DNA from: Mesorhizobium loti CJ3sym
Lineage (GTDB): Bacteria; Pseudomonadota; Alphaproteobacteria; Rhizobiales; Rhizobiaceae
Direction of reading: 5' to 3'
Length of the DNA: 64,000 bases
Assembly: GCF_000472785.1 (NCBI RefSeq)
Contig: NZ_AXAL01000006.1
Span: forward strand, 272,036-336,035
Shown here: positions 37,185 through 45,856 of the stretch, piece after piece
Position numbering within the stretch: position 1 is the stretch's first letter
Layout of the letters: the number at the start of each line of letters is the position of its first letter
Position numbers and translations under genes: made by a program
The notes under the pieces: model-generated
What the model was told of the DNA's origin: nothing
Seen by the model: only the letters and a program-made list of their open reading frames with translations
Databases searched by the model: none

Positions 37185-37237
37185 TTCTGTTTGCCGACCT
37201 GATTCCAGAAGCCACTGCAAGCTACTGGAAAATCAGG

Positions 37238-39508
37238 TCAATTGTTGCTGGCGACGGGTGCCACCAGCGAGGTGATGCGGCGGATGGCAACTCGCCGGTT
37301 CTCGCGGTTGGGTGCCGATGTGTTCACCTTCAGATACTCCTCGCCATAGCCCTGTGTCGTCAGGTTCTCCGGCGGGATGCCGAAGGCGTTGGTGAGCGCC
37401 TCGGCCACCGATTCGGCGCGGCGATCCGACAAGGCCAGGTTGGCCTCCGGCGTGCCGACCGCATCGGTGTGGCCTTCGATCAGGAAGGTTTCGGCCGGGT
37501 TCTTCTTCAGCAGCTTCTCCATGGCGTCAGCGACGCCCTCGAGCTTCTGCACCTCGGTGTCGGAGATCGAGGCCGAACCGAATTCGAAGTTCAGCGTGTC
37601 GAGGTCGACGCGGCGTGCGATGTCGCGCACGCGGGCCGAGCGCTTGACCTCGTCGATCGAATAGAGACGCTGGACCTTCTCCACCGGCGGCTGTTCGAGG
37701 AAGGTGTAGTAGTCATCAGGGCTCTCGACGTCCTCGGAATCGAGGATGTATTGCCGGCGCGGAATGGTCAGCCGCATCGGCGGCAGGTCGTCGCCGGGAT
37801 CGCGCCAGTCGCCTTCATCCTGATAGCTGCGCTCGTCGACATAGCTCAGTACATATTCGCGGCCGTCCGGCGTAATGCGTGAACGCTGGATGACGTCGCC
37901 ATAGCGATTGCGGATGGTGACGATCTGGACGCCATTGCCGCGCTCGACGGTTTCGCGGGTGCGATTCTGCGGCAGATCCTCATAATAGACATCCTTGGCG
38001 CCGCGGTTCATGCGCGTGCCGTCATTGCTCTGCACGATCGTCTGGCCGCCGAGCTGGATGATGACGCGGTCGCCGATCTCCTTGAGCACGTCGACGCCCT
38101 TGGGGCGGCGGCGGTCGCGGATGTTCTCGTCGGGCGCGCGGTCGAGGCGCTTGCCTTTTTCTTCCGTCACCGGGACGAATTTTTCAGGCTTGATCTGCTG
38201 CTGAGCGGCCTTATCGTCGGTGGGCGGCGGACCCTGGTCGACGGGGGCGACCACCGGCTTCTTTCCTTGATCGGCGCCTTGCTGGGCATTCTGGCCACCA
38301 TTCTGGTCACCGCCATTCTGCTGGCCGTTCTTGTCGCCATGCTTGCGGCCGCCACCTTTGCGCTCGGCATCCTTCTGGCTGTCGAGGATAGGGGCAGCAT
38401 TCGGATCGGTGGGCGCCTCGCCTTGCACCGGGGTTTCACCTTGGACAGGTGCTGCCTTGTTGCCATTGGCAGGCTGTTCACCTGTCGCGGGCTGCTTGCC
38501 TGTCTGCGGCTGTTCGCCATTGGCGGGTTGCTCGCCATTCGCAGGCTGTTCACCCGCCTGCTTCTTGCCGTGCTTCTTTGTCTTGTCCTGGGGCTGTTCG
38601 CCCTGGACCGCCGGCTGTTCGCCGGCAGGAGCCGCCTCAACCTTAGGCGTCGTTCCTTCGCCAGCGGGCGCTTCTTTCGGCGTTGGGGCAGCTTCCGGTG
38701 TTAAGGCCGGTGCCTCCTTCTGCTGGTCCTGCTTGTGTTTCTTGCCGGGCTTGACCGGCTGGTTGTCGTTGGCGGGCTCGGCCTGGTTGGCGGGCGCCTG
38801 CGCGGCAGGGGCTTCGGTCTGCTGCTGGTCGCGCTTCTTCTTGCGCGGCTGCTGTTCGCCGGTTGCAGGCGCGGCTTCGCCTGTTGGCGCCTGCTCGGTC
38901 TGCTGCTGCTGATCGCGCTTTTTCCTGCGCGGCTGCTGCTGGTCGTTTGCGGGAGCGGCTTCGCCGGCAGGTGCCAGCTCGATCTGCTGTTGCTGCTGAT
39001 CGCGCTTCTTCTTGCGCGGCTGCTGCTGGTCGTTTGCGGGAGCAGCCTCGCCGGCGGGTGCCTGCTCGGTTTGCTGCTGCTGATCGCGCTTCTTCCTGCG
39101 CGGCTGCTGCTCGTCGGTTGCGGGAGCGGCTTCGCCGGCTGGCGCCTGCTCCGTCTGCTGCTGTTGGTTGTGTTTCTTGCGGGGCTGCTGCTCGCCTTGC
39201 GCAGGTTGCTCGGCAGGCGCCTGTTCGGTCTGCTGCTGCTGGTCACGCTTCTTGCGCGGCTGCTGCTCACCTTGTGCCGGTTGCCCCGCCTGGGCGGGCT
39301 GCTCCTGCTTTCTCTTCCCTTGCTTCTGCGCGCAGGCTTCGGCCGATTCGCCCTCGGCGCAAGCGGCTTGCGCCAAAATGAACGGGGCTGACGTGCGCTG
39401 GGCCAGGCCGAATGCGGCATTGCCTTGCAGCGGGTACGCGCCCAACGGCGCGGATGCCATCAACAGGCCAAGTGCGGTGCCTGCCAGAATCCGTGGTTGG
39501 CGTTTCAT
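37238..39508 (-). CDS. OmpA-family outer-membrane protein with long Gln/Lys-rich repeat region
   Basis: A 756-residue exported protein. A signal peptide (about 1-24) leads to a mature part with a cysteine pair, then about 6 copies of a 27-30 residue unit built on EQQPRKKKRDQQQQTEQAPAG (about residues 70-240), then a Gln/Pro/Gly region to about 430. The C-terminal 125 residues are an OmpA peptidoglycan-binding domain: FEFGSASISDTEVQKLEGVA, LIEGHTDAVGTPEANLALSDRRA and NRRVAIRRI. The repeat is very basic and unstructured. It probably spans the periplasm or surface. Homologues are found in rhizobia; role unknown. Confidence 0.85.
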   Translation of the reverse strand: MKRQPRILAGTALGLLMASAPLGAYPLQGNAAFGLAQRTSAPFILAQAACAEGESAEACAQKQGKRKQEQPAQAGQPAQGEQQPRKKRDQQQQTEQAPAEQPAQGEQQPRKKHNQQQQTEQAPAGEAAPATDEQQPRRKKRDQQQQTEQAPAGEAAPANDQQQPRKKKRDQQQQQIELAPAGEAAPANDQQQPRRKKRDQQQQTEQAPTGEAAPATGEQQPRKKKRDQQQTEAPAAQAPANQAEPANDNQPVKPGKKHKQDQQKEAPALTPEAAPTPKEAPAGEGTTPKVEAAPAGEQPAVQGEQPQDKTKKHGKKQAGEQPANGEQPANGEQPQTGKQPATGEQPANGNKAAPVQGETPVQGEAPTDPNAAPILDSQKDAERKGGGRKHGDKNGQQNGGDQNGGQNAQQGADQGKKPVVAPVDQGPPPTDDKAAQQQIKPEKFVPVTEEKGKRLDRAPDENIRDRRRPKGVDVLKEIGDRVIIQLGGQTIVQSNDGTRMNRGAKDVYYEDLPQNRTRETVERGNGVQIVTIRNRYGDVIQRSRITPDGREYVLSYVDERSYQDEGDWRDPGDDLPPMRLTIPRRQYILDSEDVESPDDYYTFLEQPPVEKVQRLYSIDEVKRSARVRDIARRVDLDTLNFEFGSASISDTEVQKLEGVADAMEKLLKKNPAETFLIEGHTDAVGTPEANLALSDRRAESVAEALTNAFGIPPENLTTQGYGEEYLKVNTSAPNRENRRVAIRRITSLVAPVASNN
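38820..39290 (-). repeat. Tandem repeat array inside the OmpA-like gene
   Basis: About six diverged copies of a unit of roughly 84-90 bp, each encoding QQPRKKKRDQQQQTEQAPAG with Ala/Pro/Gly spacers. Some copies share near-identical DNA (for example GCGCGGCTGCTGCTGGTCGT on the plus strand), so copy number could vary by slippage or recombination. Confidence 0.75.
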
Positions 39509-39706
39509 CGAAAACTCTCCTTGTGGGATCCCATCCTTGCCGAAACCGATCTTGGAGCGATTGGTTCCAGTATGGCCCAGTTATACACCGTACGGGGCGA
39601 TTGGCCGGCCTTTTGAAGGCAACTTCGTGTCTTTCGGCCGGGTTGCGGCCGCATTTCAACCGTTGCCGCGCTTGACCTCGGCGCCTGCCGGGGCCACATC
39701 CCCAAA

Positions 39707-40153
39707 ATGGAAACGCCGTTCTGGAAAACAAAGGCGCTGGAAGCGATGAGCCCGGCCGAGTGGGAATCGCTGTGCGACGGCTGCGGCAAATGCTGCCTGT
39801 CGAAGCTCGAGGACGAGGATACCGGCGAGATCTACTGGACCAGCGTCGGCTGCCGCCTGTTCGACGCGCAGAGCTGCCGCTGTTCGGACTATGCCAACCG
39901 GCTGGCGCGCGTTCCCGATTGCGTTGGGCTGACACCGCAGAATGTGCGCACCATCAGCTGGCTGCCCAGCACCTGCGCCTACCGGCTGGTGGCCGAGGGC
40001 CGCGACCTCTATTGGTGGCACCGGCTGGTGTCGGGCAGCGCCGAGACCGTGCACGAGGCCGGCATTTCAATGCGCGGCCGGGTCAAGGCCAGCGAGACCG
40101 AGTTGGCCGAGCCCGAGGATTATTTTGACTATATGCTGGACGACGAGCCATAG
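39707..40153 (+). CDS. UPF0260/YcgN-type cysteine-cluster protein
   Basis: A 148-residue YkgJ/YcgN-family protein. The metal or Fe-S cysteines appear as LCDGCGKCC (residues 22-30), then [19 protein letters not shown] and PDCVGLTP. The tail [23 protein letters not shown] is the UPF0260 ending. Function unknown. Confidence 0.88.
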   Translation: METPFWKTKALEAMSPAEWESLCDGCGKCCLSKLEDEDTGEIYWTSVGCRLFDAQSCRCSDYANRLARVPDCVGLTPQNVRTISWLPSTCAYRLVAEGRDLYWWHRLVSGSAETVHEAGISMRGRVKASETELAEPEDYFDYMLDDEP

Positions 40154-40379
40154 GGCTCGCGCCGGGATGAGGAGCCCTTGAGACGACTGTCCGCATGGCA
40201 CTTCGAAGCCAGGAACCGGGGCAGGGCGTTTGAGGATTTTTTTGAAGGCCGGCGCAGATTTCACGCCACATGAACCGCAGATGAACGGCAAGTTCGTAAA
40301 CAGTTCAGACAAGCCAGTGCATTCTCCCATCATCGGTTTCAAGAGGACGGGCTCAAGCCCGCAACAAGGAGAGAGAACC
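40154..40379. other. Intergenic region
   Basis: 226 bp between the UPF0260 gene and a small exported protein; it should carry the latter's promoter. I see no operator, RNA or extra gene. Confidence 0.4.
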
Positions 40380-40751
40380 ATGTACAACGCGATCAAGACG
40401 GCGGCCCTTTCGGCGTTGGTCGGCCTCGGCACGCTGGCGGCCATACCCGCCCATGCCGACAACCTCTATCTCGGCTTCGGCAACAACAACGATCCGCGCG
40501 TCGGCGTCTATGTCGGCGAGGACGGCTATCGCCACCGCCGCGACGAGCGCCGTGACGATGACCGTCGTGACGACTGGCGCCGTGGCTGCTCGCCGGACCG
40601 GGCCCTCGACAAGGCCGAGCGCATGGGCCTGCACCGTGCCCGCATCGTCGACGTCAACCGCCGCACGGTGAAGGTGATGGGACGCCAGGACGGCGACCGC
40701 GTCGTCATCGTGTTCGCCAATGAGCGCGGCTGCCCGGTTATTTATCGCTAA
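40380..40751 (+). CDS. Small exported protein, PepSY-like C-terminal part
   Basis: A 123-residue protein with a signal peptide cut after AIPAHA (residue 26). The middle is rich in Arg and Asp (YRHRRDERRDDDRRDDWRRG) and the end (CSPDRALDKAERMGLHRARI to the end) resembles antifreeze/PepSY-like rhizobial exported proteins, with two Cys. GGAGAGAG precedes the ATG. Function unknown. Confidence 0.7.
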   Translation: MYNAIKTAALSALVGLGTLAAIPAHADNLYLGFGNNNDPRVGVYVGEDGYRHRRDERRDDDRRDDWRRGCSPDRALDKAERMGLHRARIVDVNRRTVKVMGRQDGDRVVIVFANERGCPVIYR

Positions 40752-40831
40752 AGTTTGCGGCATAACCCTCTGCGAGGGTTAGCCTGTAGTAGCTGAGAGC
40801 CCCCGTACCTCTGCACGGGCGCGGCTCGAAC

Positions 40832-40864
40832 AAAACCCCGCGGGAGCGATCCCGCGGGGTTTTT
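40832..40864. terminator. Strong bidirectional terminator
   Basis: A 14-bp stem AAAACCCCGCGGGA (40832-40845) with TCCCGCGGGGTTTT (40850-40863), loop GCGA, with T runs on both strands. Serves the small exported protein gene and the convergent SIMPL gene. Confidence 0.9.
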
Positions 40865-40933
40865 CATGCACGATATCCGCCAACTGGACAATGCCCGGCC
40901 GAGCAAGGCTCGACCAGGCATTGTTCGAGCTGC

Positions 40934-41647
40934 TTACTTCAGTTCGAAGGTAACGGTGACCTGAACGTTGTAGGCGTTCTCGCCGGCTTGCGTCGGCACT
41001 GCCGCGCCGGCGGCGGCGTCGAAGGCCTTGGCGTTGATCGCCATCGGCGGCGGCGCGATGTTCTGGTCGGTAATCTCCAGCACCCGGCCGATGGTCACGC
41101 CGGCGGCTTCGGCAAGCGTCGTGGCCTTGGCCACGGCATTGGCCACCGCCTTCTTGCGCGCCTCGGTGATCGTGGCGTCCGGGTTGTCATTGGTGAAGGA
41201 AATGCCGCCGCCCTGGTTGACGCCGAGCGAGACAGCCTTGTCAAGGATCTCACCGGTCTTGTCGATGTCGCGCACCCGCACCGCAAGCGTGTTGGTCACC
41301 TGGTAGGCGACAAGCTCGGCATCCTGGCTGCCGTCGGGCTTGTTGGTGTAGTTGTAGCGCGGGTTGATCTGGATGCCAGCGGTCTGCAGGTCACGATCCT
41401 TGATGCCAGCCGCCTTCATCGCCGCGATCACGGCGGCCATGGCGTCGTTGTTGGCGTCGAGTGCCGCGCGCGCCGTCTTGGCTTCGCGCATCACGCTGAG
41501 CGACAGCAATGCGAGGTCCGGAGGCGTGGTTGCTTCGCCCTCGCCGGTAACAATGATGCGGGGCGGCGTCGGCAAATCGGTGGCTCCAGCCATCGCCGGA
41601 AAAGCGATTGCAGCGGCGAGCGCGAGGGGCAAAAGATGTCTGGTCAT
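40934..41647 (-). CDS. SIMPL-domain (DUF541) periplasmic protein
   Basis: A 237-residue exported protein, signal peptide of 22 residues, then the SIMPL domain: PRIIVTGEGEATTPPDLALLSLSV, followed by TAGIQINPRYNYTNKPDG, NTLAVRVRDIDKTGEILDKAV and the end VTVTFELK. E. coli YggE of this family limits oxidative stress. Monocistronic. Confidence 0.9.
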   Translation of the reverse strand: MTRHLLPLALAAAIAFPAMAGATDLPTPPRIIVTGEGEATTPPDLALLSLSVMREAKTARAALDANNDAMAAVIAAMKAAGIKDRDLQTAGIQINPRYNYTNKPDGSQDAELVAYQVTNTLAVRVRDIDKTGEILDKAVSLGVNQGGGISFTNDNPDATITEARKKAVANAVAKATTLAEAAGVTIGRVLEITDQNIAPPPMAINAKAFDAAAGAAVPTQAGENAYNVQVTVTFELK

Positions 41648-41781
41648 GAAAATCTCCTTGGTCTGCGATCCAGTCGCAGGCGTCGCGTAGAGCGCGATTA
41701 TGGGTTGATTTGGGCGATCTGTGAAAGCCCGCCGGGAAAGCCTTGTGCCGCGAGGCGAAAAACATTAATCCAGCCCGCGTG

Positions 41782-41857
41782 GGGCCTGTAGCTCAATGGT
41801 TAGAGCCGGCGGCTCATAACCGCTTGGTTGGGGGTTCGAGTCCCTCCGGGCCCACCA
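41782..41857 (+). tRNA. tRNA with CAU anticodon, probably tRNA-Ile2
   Basis: A full 76-base cloverleaf with encoded CCA. Acceptor GGGCCTG (41782-41788) pairs with CGGGCCC before ACCA. D stem GCTC/GAGC; anticodon stem GGCGG/CCGCT with loop CTCATAA; T arm GGGGGTTCGAGTCCCTC. The anticodon stem and the variable part CTTGGT resemble E. coli tRNA-Ile2 (lysidine-modified CAU) more than elongator tRNA-Met, but annotation tools may call it Met. It marks the left edge of the low-oxygen block. Confidence 0.9.
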
Positions 41858-42038
41858 TTATCGTTATTTATCAATTACTTATCTGAATTTTTGACCTCGG
41901 TTAGCCAAGTCGGAACTGGCGAACCTCCGTGCATCTTATTGATTTTATTCATTTATGGTGGACTTCGGAGAGCCGTCGGTTTGCGTAACCAACTTCGCTG
42001 ATTGCGTGGAAACCCAGCGTCGTGCTGACAGTCGATGC
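41858..42038. other. AT-rich gap after the tRNA
   Basis: 181 bp that is visibly richer in A and T than the flanks (for example TTATTTATCAATTACTTATC). No gene is seen. A tRNA 3' end next to anomalous DNA is a usual island junction, but no direct repeat was found elsewhere in the window. Confidence 0.45.
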
Positions 42039-42737
42039 CTAGGAAACCAAAATGACGGACAGTGGCTCGGCGCAGAAGAGATGGTCTGTCACGGCTTTGA
42101 CACCGGCGACGTTCTCAGCGGCGACACGAGCCGCCAGACGCTGGCGTTCGTCAAAGATTGCTCCGCTCAGTTCGGCGATACCCTCGTCGACATTGACGTG
42201 GATCATGCTGGTGCCGGACCAGATTTGACCAGCCAGTTCCGTGACTATGTTCTGGCGGATCTGTTCGTCGGCGATCCCCGACGAAGCCGAAATTGGCAGG
42301 ACGCGAAGCAATGCACGCAAAAGATCGGAGCGGGCGATGATGCCGACAACTCTGCCGCCTTCGACCACCGGAAGGCGTTTGACATGGTGACGGGTCATCA
42401 ATTCGACGACGTCCTCAAGGGATGCGTCACGGGTCGTCGTAACGACGCCGTCCGACATCACCTCTTCAACCCGACGTCCGTTGGCGTGGACATATTCGTC
42501 GGCGACTTTTCCGGGACTGACAAGAAATTCGAGCCAACGCGAACGCTGGCGTTTCGTGCCCAGTTCTCCCCGGCGGAGGAAATCGCCCTCGCTGACAATC
42601 CCCACCAGAGCGCCGTCGCTGCGAATGACGGGAAGACCGCTGATCTTCCTTGAGAGCATCAACTTTGCCGCATCGGCGATCGACGCGGATGGTTCGATGC
42701 CGACGACGGGTGATGTCATGACTGCTTCGACTTGCAT
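42039..42737 (-). CDS. CBS-pair protein with C-terminal BON domain
   Basis: A 232-residue protein: CBS 1 (MQVEAVMTSPVVGIEPSASI, about 1-60), CBS 2 (VEEVMSDGVVTTTRDASLEDV, about 92-145), then a BON domain (about 155-225, VDEGIAELSGAIFDERQRLAARVA). CBS pairs bind adenine nucleotides and BON domains bind phospholipid. Lies 62 bases after cydX on the same strand, so it may be the last gene of the cyd operon. Similar CBS proteins occur in low-oxygen regulons. Confidence 0.88.
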   Translation of the reverse strand: MQVEAVMTSPVVGIEPSASIADAAKLMLSRKISGLPVIRSDGALVGIVSEGDFLRRGELGTKRQRSRWLEFLVSPGKVADEYVHANGRRVEEVMSDGVVTTTRDASLEDVVELMTRHHVKRLPVVEGGRVVGIIARSDLLRALLRVLPISASSGIADEQIRQNIVTELAGQIWSGTSMIHVNVDEGIAELSGAIFDERQRLAARVAAENVAGVKAVTDHLFCAEPLSVILVS

Positions 42738-42799
42738 GTCCTTGTCCTTCAGTCGTCTCGCGGAATCTTGTGACTGGTCGGTATTGGCTAGTGGGGCGT

Positions 42800-42943
42800 T
42801 CACCGATCGCGGCCGCCGGCGCCGGGCCTGCTCGCCTGTACGGCTACAGTTCGACGATCCTCGCGCATCTCGAACCACATGGCGTTGAGTATGGCGAAGG
42901 AGCAGGCGAGGCCGACCCCGAGGATCCAGGAAAAGTACCACAT
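42800..42943 (-). CDS. cydX: CydX-type small subunit of cytochrome bd
   Basis: A 47-residue single-helix protein that begins MWYFSWILGVGLACSFAILN, close to E. coli CydX/YbgT (MWYFAWILGT). CydX stabilises the haem core of cytochrome bd. AAGGAT precedes the ATG, 13 bases after the cydB stop. Easily missed because it is short. Confidence 0.9.
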   Translation of the reverse strand: MWYFSWILGVGLACSFAILNAMWFEMREDRRTVAVQASRPGAGGRDR

Positions 42944-42956
42944 GACGTTCAATCCT

Positions 42957-44105
42957 TCAGTAGGCGTTTGGGTTGCGGCCAATCGATGTGGCCGTGACGG
43001 TGCCGCGCATGACGCGGTAGACCCATGCGGTGTAGGCGATGATCAGCGGCAGGAAGACGATGGTAGCCAGCAGCATGACGAACAGGGTCAGATGGCTAGA
43101 GGATGCATCCCAGACTGTCAGGCTTGCATTGGGATTGATTGAGCTCGGCAGCAGGAAGGGAAACAGCGACAGGCCGGCTGTGGAGATGATGCCGACGATG
43201 GCCAGGGTGCTGCCGAGAAGGGACGTTTTCCAGGCATGGCCCTTCAAACCGAGATAGGCGACGACCGGGCCCAGCAGTCCGAGGGCGGGCGCCATGATCA
43301 TCCACGGATGGGCACCATAGTTGGCGAGCCATGCGCCTGTGCTCGTCGTCACCATTTTGTTGAGCGGATTTGATGGACCGAGCGGATCCTGCACGCTGGT
43401 GACCACATAGCCGTCCATCAAGAATGACACCCATAGTCCTGCAAGAGCGAACAGCACGATGCTGGCGACAGCGGCATAGCGGCCATAGACCCTTGCCCGC
43501 AGGGCGACCATGCCTTCGGTTCGCGCCGCGATGATAACAGCACCGTGCGTGACCAGCATGGCGACGCTGAGCAGACCCGACACCAGCGCGAAGGGCCGCA
43601 ACAGGCCGAAGAAGTTTCCGGCGTAAGAAGGCCTGAGCGTGGCATCGAGGTTGAAGGGGACGCCAAGCAGGACATTGCCGACCGCCACACCGAAGATCAG
43701 CGCGGGCACGAAGCCGCCGATGAACAGTGCCCAGTCCCAGGTAGCGCGCCAGCGCGGATCCTTGATCTTGCCGCGGAACTTGAATGCGACCGGCCGCAAT
43801 ATGAGCGCCAGCAGGACCGTGATCATGGCCAGGTAGAAGCCGGAGAAGGATGCGGCATAGAGTGCTGGCCAAGCCGCGAAAATGGCACCGCCACCCAGGA
43901 CGAGCCAGACCTGGTTGCCTTCCCAGGTCGGGCCGAGCAGGTTGATCAGGACGCGCCTTTCGTCATCCGAGCGAGCGACGAACGGCAGAAGCGCACCGAC
44001 ACCAAGGTCGTACCCGTCCATGACGGCGAAGCCGATGAGCAGGACGCCGAGCAGAAGCCACCAGATGAGCCTGAGTGTTTCGTAGTCGAGGGGGATCGTG
44101 TTCAT
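42957..44105 (-). CDS. cydB: Cytochrome bd ubiquinol oxidase subunit II
   Basis: A 382-residue membrane subunit with about eight helices. Signature LIGFAVMDGYDLGVGALLPFVARSDDERRVLINLLGPTWEGNQVWLV at 23-70. With CydA it forms the high-affinity quinol oxidase used at very low oxygen. Follows cydA by 17 bases on the minus strand. Confidence 0.97.
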   Translation of the reverse strand: MNTIPLDYETLRLIWWLLLGVLLIGFAVMDGYDLGVGALLPFVARSDDERRVLINLLGPTWEGNQVWLVLGGGAIFAAWPALYAASFSGFYLAMITVLLALILRPVAFKFRGKIKDPRWRATWDWALFIGGFVPALIFGVAVGNVLLGVPFNLDATLRPSYAGNFFGLLRPFALVSGLLSVAMLVTHGAVIIAARTEGMVALRARVYGRYAAVASIVLFALAGLWVSFLMDGYVVTSVQDPLGPSNPLNKMVTTSTGAWLANYGAHPWMIMAPALGLLGPVVAYLGLKGHAWKTSLLGSTLAIVGIISTAGLSLFPFLLPSSINPNASLTVWDASSSHLTLFVMLLATIVFLPLIIAYTAWVYRVMRGTVTATSIGRNPNAY

Positions 44106-44122
44106 GATTGCGTGCTCCTCGC

Positions 44123-45706
44123 TCAGCGTTCGGGATGGGCGAATGCGCCCTGGGGGATCTGGACCGCGCCATCCACGTCATCGATGGCGACATCTTGCGG
44201 GCCGGGGCCGGCCTTGATGGCCTTGAGGATCAGGATGACCATGACGATCAAAAGGCTGGTGTAGAGCGTCAAGAAGAAGCCCAGGCTGATTGCAAGGTCG
44301 GTCAGGGTCAGACCAGATGCGGCGTAGAAGGTGGGAAGTACGCCTTCGATCGCCCAAGGCTGCCGGCCATATTCCGCCACAAGCCAGCCAGACTCGATCG
44401 CGATCCAGGGGACTGGCAAGCTGAACAGTGCGATCCTGAGCAAGATGCGGTTCTCGCCGAGCTTGTTGCGTGCGCTCAGCAGGAAGGCGGTGGCGAAAAA
44501 CAGGATCATGTAGAAGCCGAGCCCGACCATGATCCGGAAACTCCAGAACAGGGTGGCGACGTCGGGGATCGTATCGAGCGCGGCCTTGTGGATTTCCTCG
44601 GGCGTTGCAGCCTGCACATCGTCACGATAGCGCTTGAGCAAAAGCGCATAGCCAAGATCGTGCCAATTCTGTGCGAAGTCGGCGCGCGCCACCTTGTCGG
44701 TAGGGCTCTTGCGGATCGCGTCGAGATCCGCCGATGCGGTGATGCCGTTGCGGATGCGTTGTTCGGCGTGATCGACGAGCTGGTGGATGCCGGGGAGTTC
44801 GGTGTTGAGGCTGCGCGTGGTGACCAGGCCCAGAACCCAGGGGATCTTGACCTCGAACCTGTTGCCGTTCTTGCCGGGAATGGCAAAGAGCGTGAGGCTC
44901 GCCGGCGCGGGTTCCGTGTCCCACATGGCCTCGAGCGCGGCGATCTTCATCTTCTGCTGTTCGGTGGCGACATAGCCGCTCTCGTCACCAAGCACGACGA
45001 CCGATAGCGCCGAGGCGAGGCCGAAGCTGGCCGCGACCACCATGGATCGCTTGGCGAGCTCGATATGCTTTCCACGCAAAAGGAAGAATGCGCTGATGGC
45101 CATCATGAACATGGCGCCGGTGGTGTAGCCAGCGCTCACCGTGTGGACGAATTTGGCTTGCGCCACCGGATTGAAGATCACCGCCATGAAATCGGTGACC
45201 TCCATCCGCATCGTATCGGGATTGAAGACGGAGCCGACCGGGTTCTGCATCCAGCCATTGGCGATCAGGATCCACAGCGCCGAGAAATTGGCGCCGAGCG
45301 CGACCAGCCAGGTGACGGCGAGGTGGCCGACCCTCGGCAGCCTGTCCCATCCGAAGAAGAACAGGCCGATGAACGTCGCCTCGAGGAAGAAGGCCATCAG
45401 CCCTTCGACGGCGAGCGGTGCGCCGAAAACGTCGCCGACATAGTGGCTGTAATAGCTCCAGTTCATGCCGAACTGGAATTCCATCACAATGCCGGTGGCG
45501 ACGCCCATGGCGAAATTGATGCCGAACAGCGTGCCCCAGAACAGTGTCATGCGCCGCCAGATATCGCGGCCTGTCATGACATAGACGCTCTCCATGATGG
45601 CCATCAGGAAGGAAAGGCCGAGCGTCAGCGGCACGAACAGAAAATGGTACATGGCGGTGGCCGCGAACTGCAGCCGCGAAAGGTCGACAACGGTGAAATC
45701 GATCAT
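44123..45706 (-). CDS. cydA: Cytochrome bd ubiquinol oxidase subunit I
   Basis: A 527-residue haem-bearing subunit. LSRLQFAATAMYHFLFVPLTLGL (haem His), GSVFNPDTMRMEVTDF, then EKIPWVLG-like and the Q-loop NGNRFEVKIPWVLGLVTTRS, and the later GRQPWAIEGVLPT. First gene of the cydABX unit. An FNR/FixK box (45780-45793) lies 74 bases upstream, so oxygen-limited induction is likely. Confidence 0.97.
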   Translation of the reverse strand: MIDFTVVDLSRLQFAATAMYHFLFVPLTLGLSFLMAIMESVYVMTGRDIWRRMTLFWGTLFGINFAMGVATGIVMEFQFGMNWSYYSHYVGDVFGAPLAVEGLMAFFLEATFIGLFFFGWDRLPRVGHLAVTWLVALGANFSALWILIANGWMQNPVGSVFNPDTMRMEVTDFMAVIFNPVAQAKFVHTVSAGYTTGAMFMMAISAFFLLRGKHIELAKRSMVVAASFGLASALSVVVLGDESGYVATEQQKMKIAALEAMWDTEPAPASLTLFAIPGKNGNRFEVKIPWVLGLVTTRSLNTELPGIHQLVDHAEQRIRNGITASADLDAIRKSPTDKVARADFAQNWHDLGYALLLKRYRDDVQAATPEEIHKAALDTIPDVATLFWSFRIMVGLGFYMILFFATAFLLSARNKLGENRILLRIALFSLPVPWIAIESGWLVAEYGRQPWAIEGVLPTFYAASGLTLTDLAISLGFFLTLYTSLLIVMVILILKAIKAGPGPQDVAIDDVDGAVQIPQGAFAHPER

Positions 45707-45779
45707 GCCTGCCTGTCCCGATTGATGCCGGCCGGTTGCCGGGCGTCTCTTCAGCTAGGCCGTGGCGATGGGGTCGGCA

Positions 45780-45793
45780 TTGATTTCGATCAA
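45780..45793. promoter_or_regulatory. FNR/FixK box at cydA-cydD
   Basis: TTGAT-TTCG-ATCAA, a perfect match to TTGATN4ATCAA, in the 150 bp between divergent cydA and cydD. One box could serve both directions. Confidence 0.85.
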
Positions 45794-45856
45794 AGCGATA
45801 CGGCGCGCCTGCGGGCAAGAGCTAACGACATGCGCCGCGACATCAGGACAAACGGA

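Larger units (their letters stand above)
36807..37237. other. Intergenic region with two hairpins
   Basis: 431 bp between the YqhA-family gene and the OmpA-like gene. It holds two hairpins (36992-37020 and 37161-37184). No further gene or RNA is recognised in it. Confidence 0.4.

Noticed and set aside
38735..39391. Leu/Gly-rich frame opposite the OmpA-like repeats
   Set aside because: It looks like a membrane protein only because CAG and CTG repeats read as Leu on the other strand.
41782..41857. Calling the CAU tRNA an elongator or initiator tRNA-Met
   Set aside because: The first base pair is normal G-C, which speaks against initiator; the anticodon arm and variable loop look more like Ile2. 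Elongator Met is not fully excluded.
45065..45829. Upstream extension of the cydD frame across cydA
   Set aside because: It would lie wholly antisense to cydA; the ATG at 45857 gives the normal CydD length.
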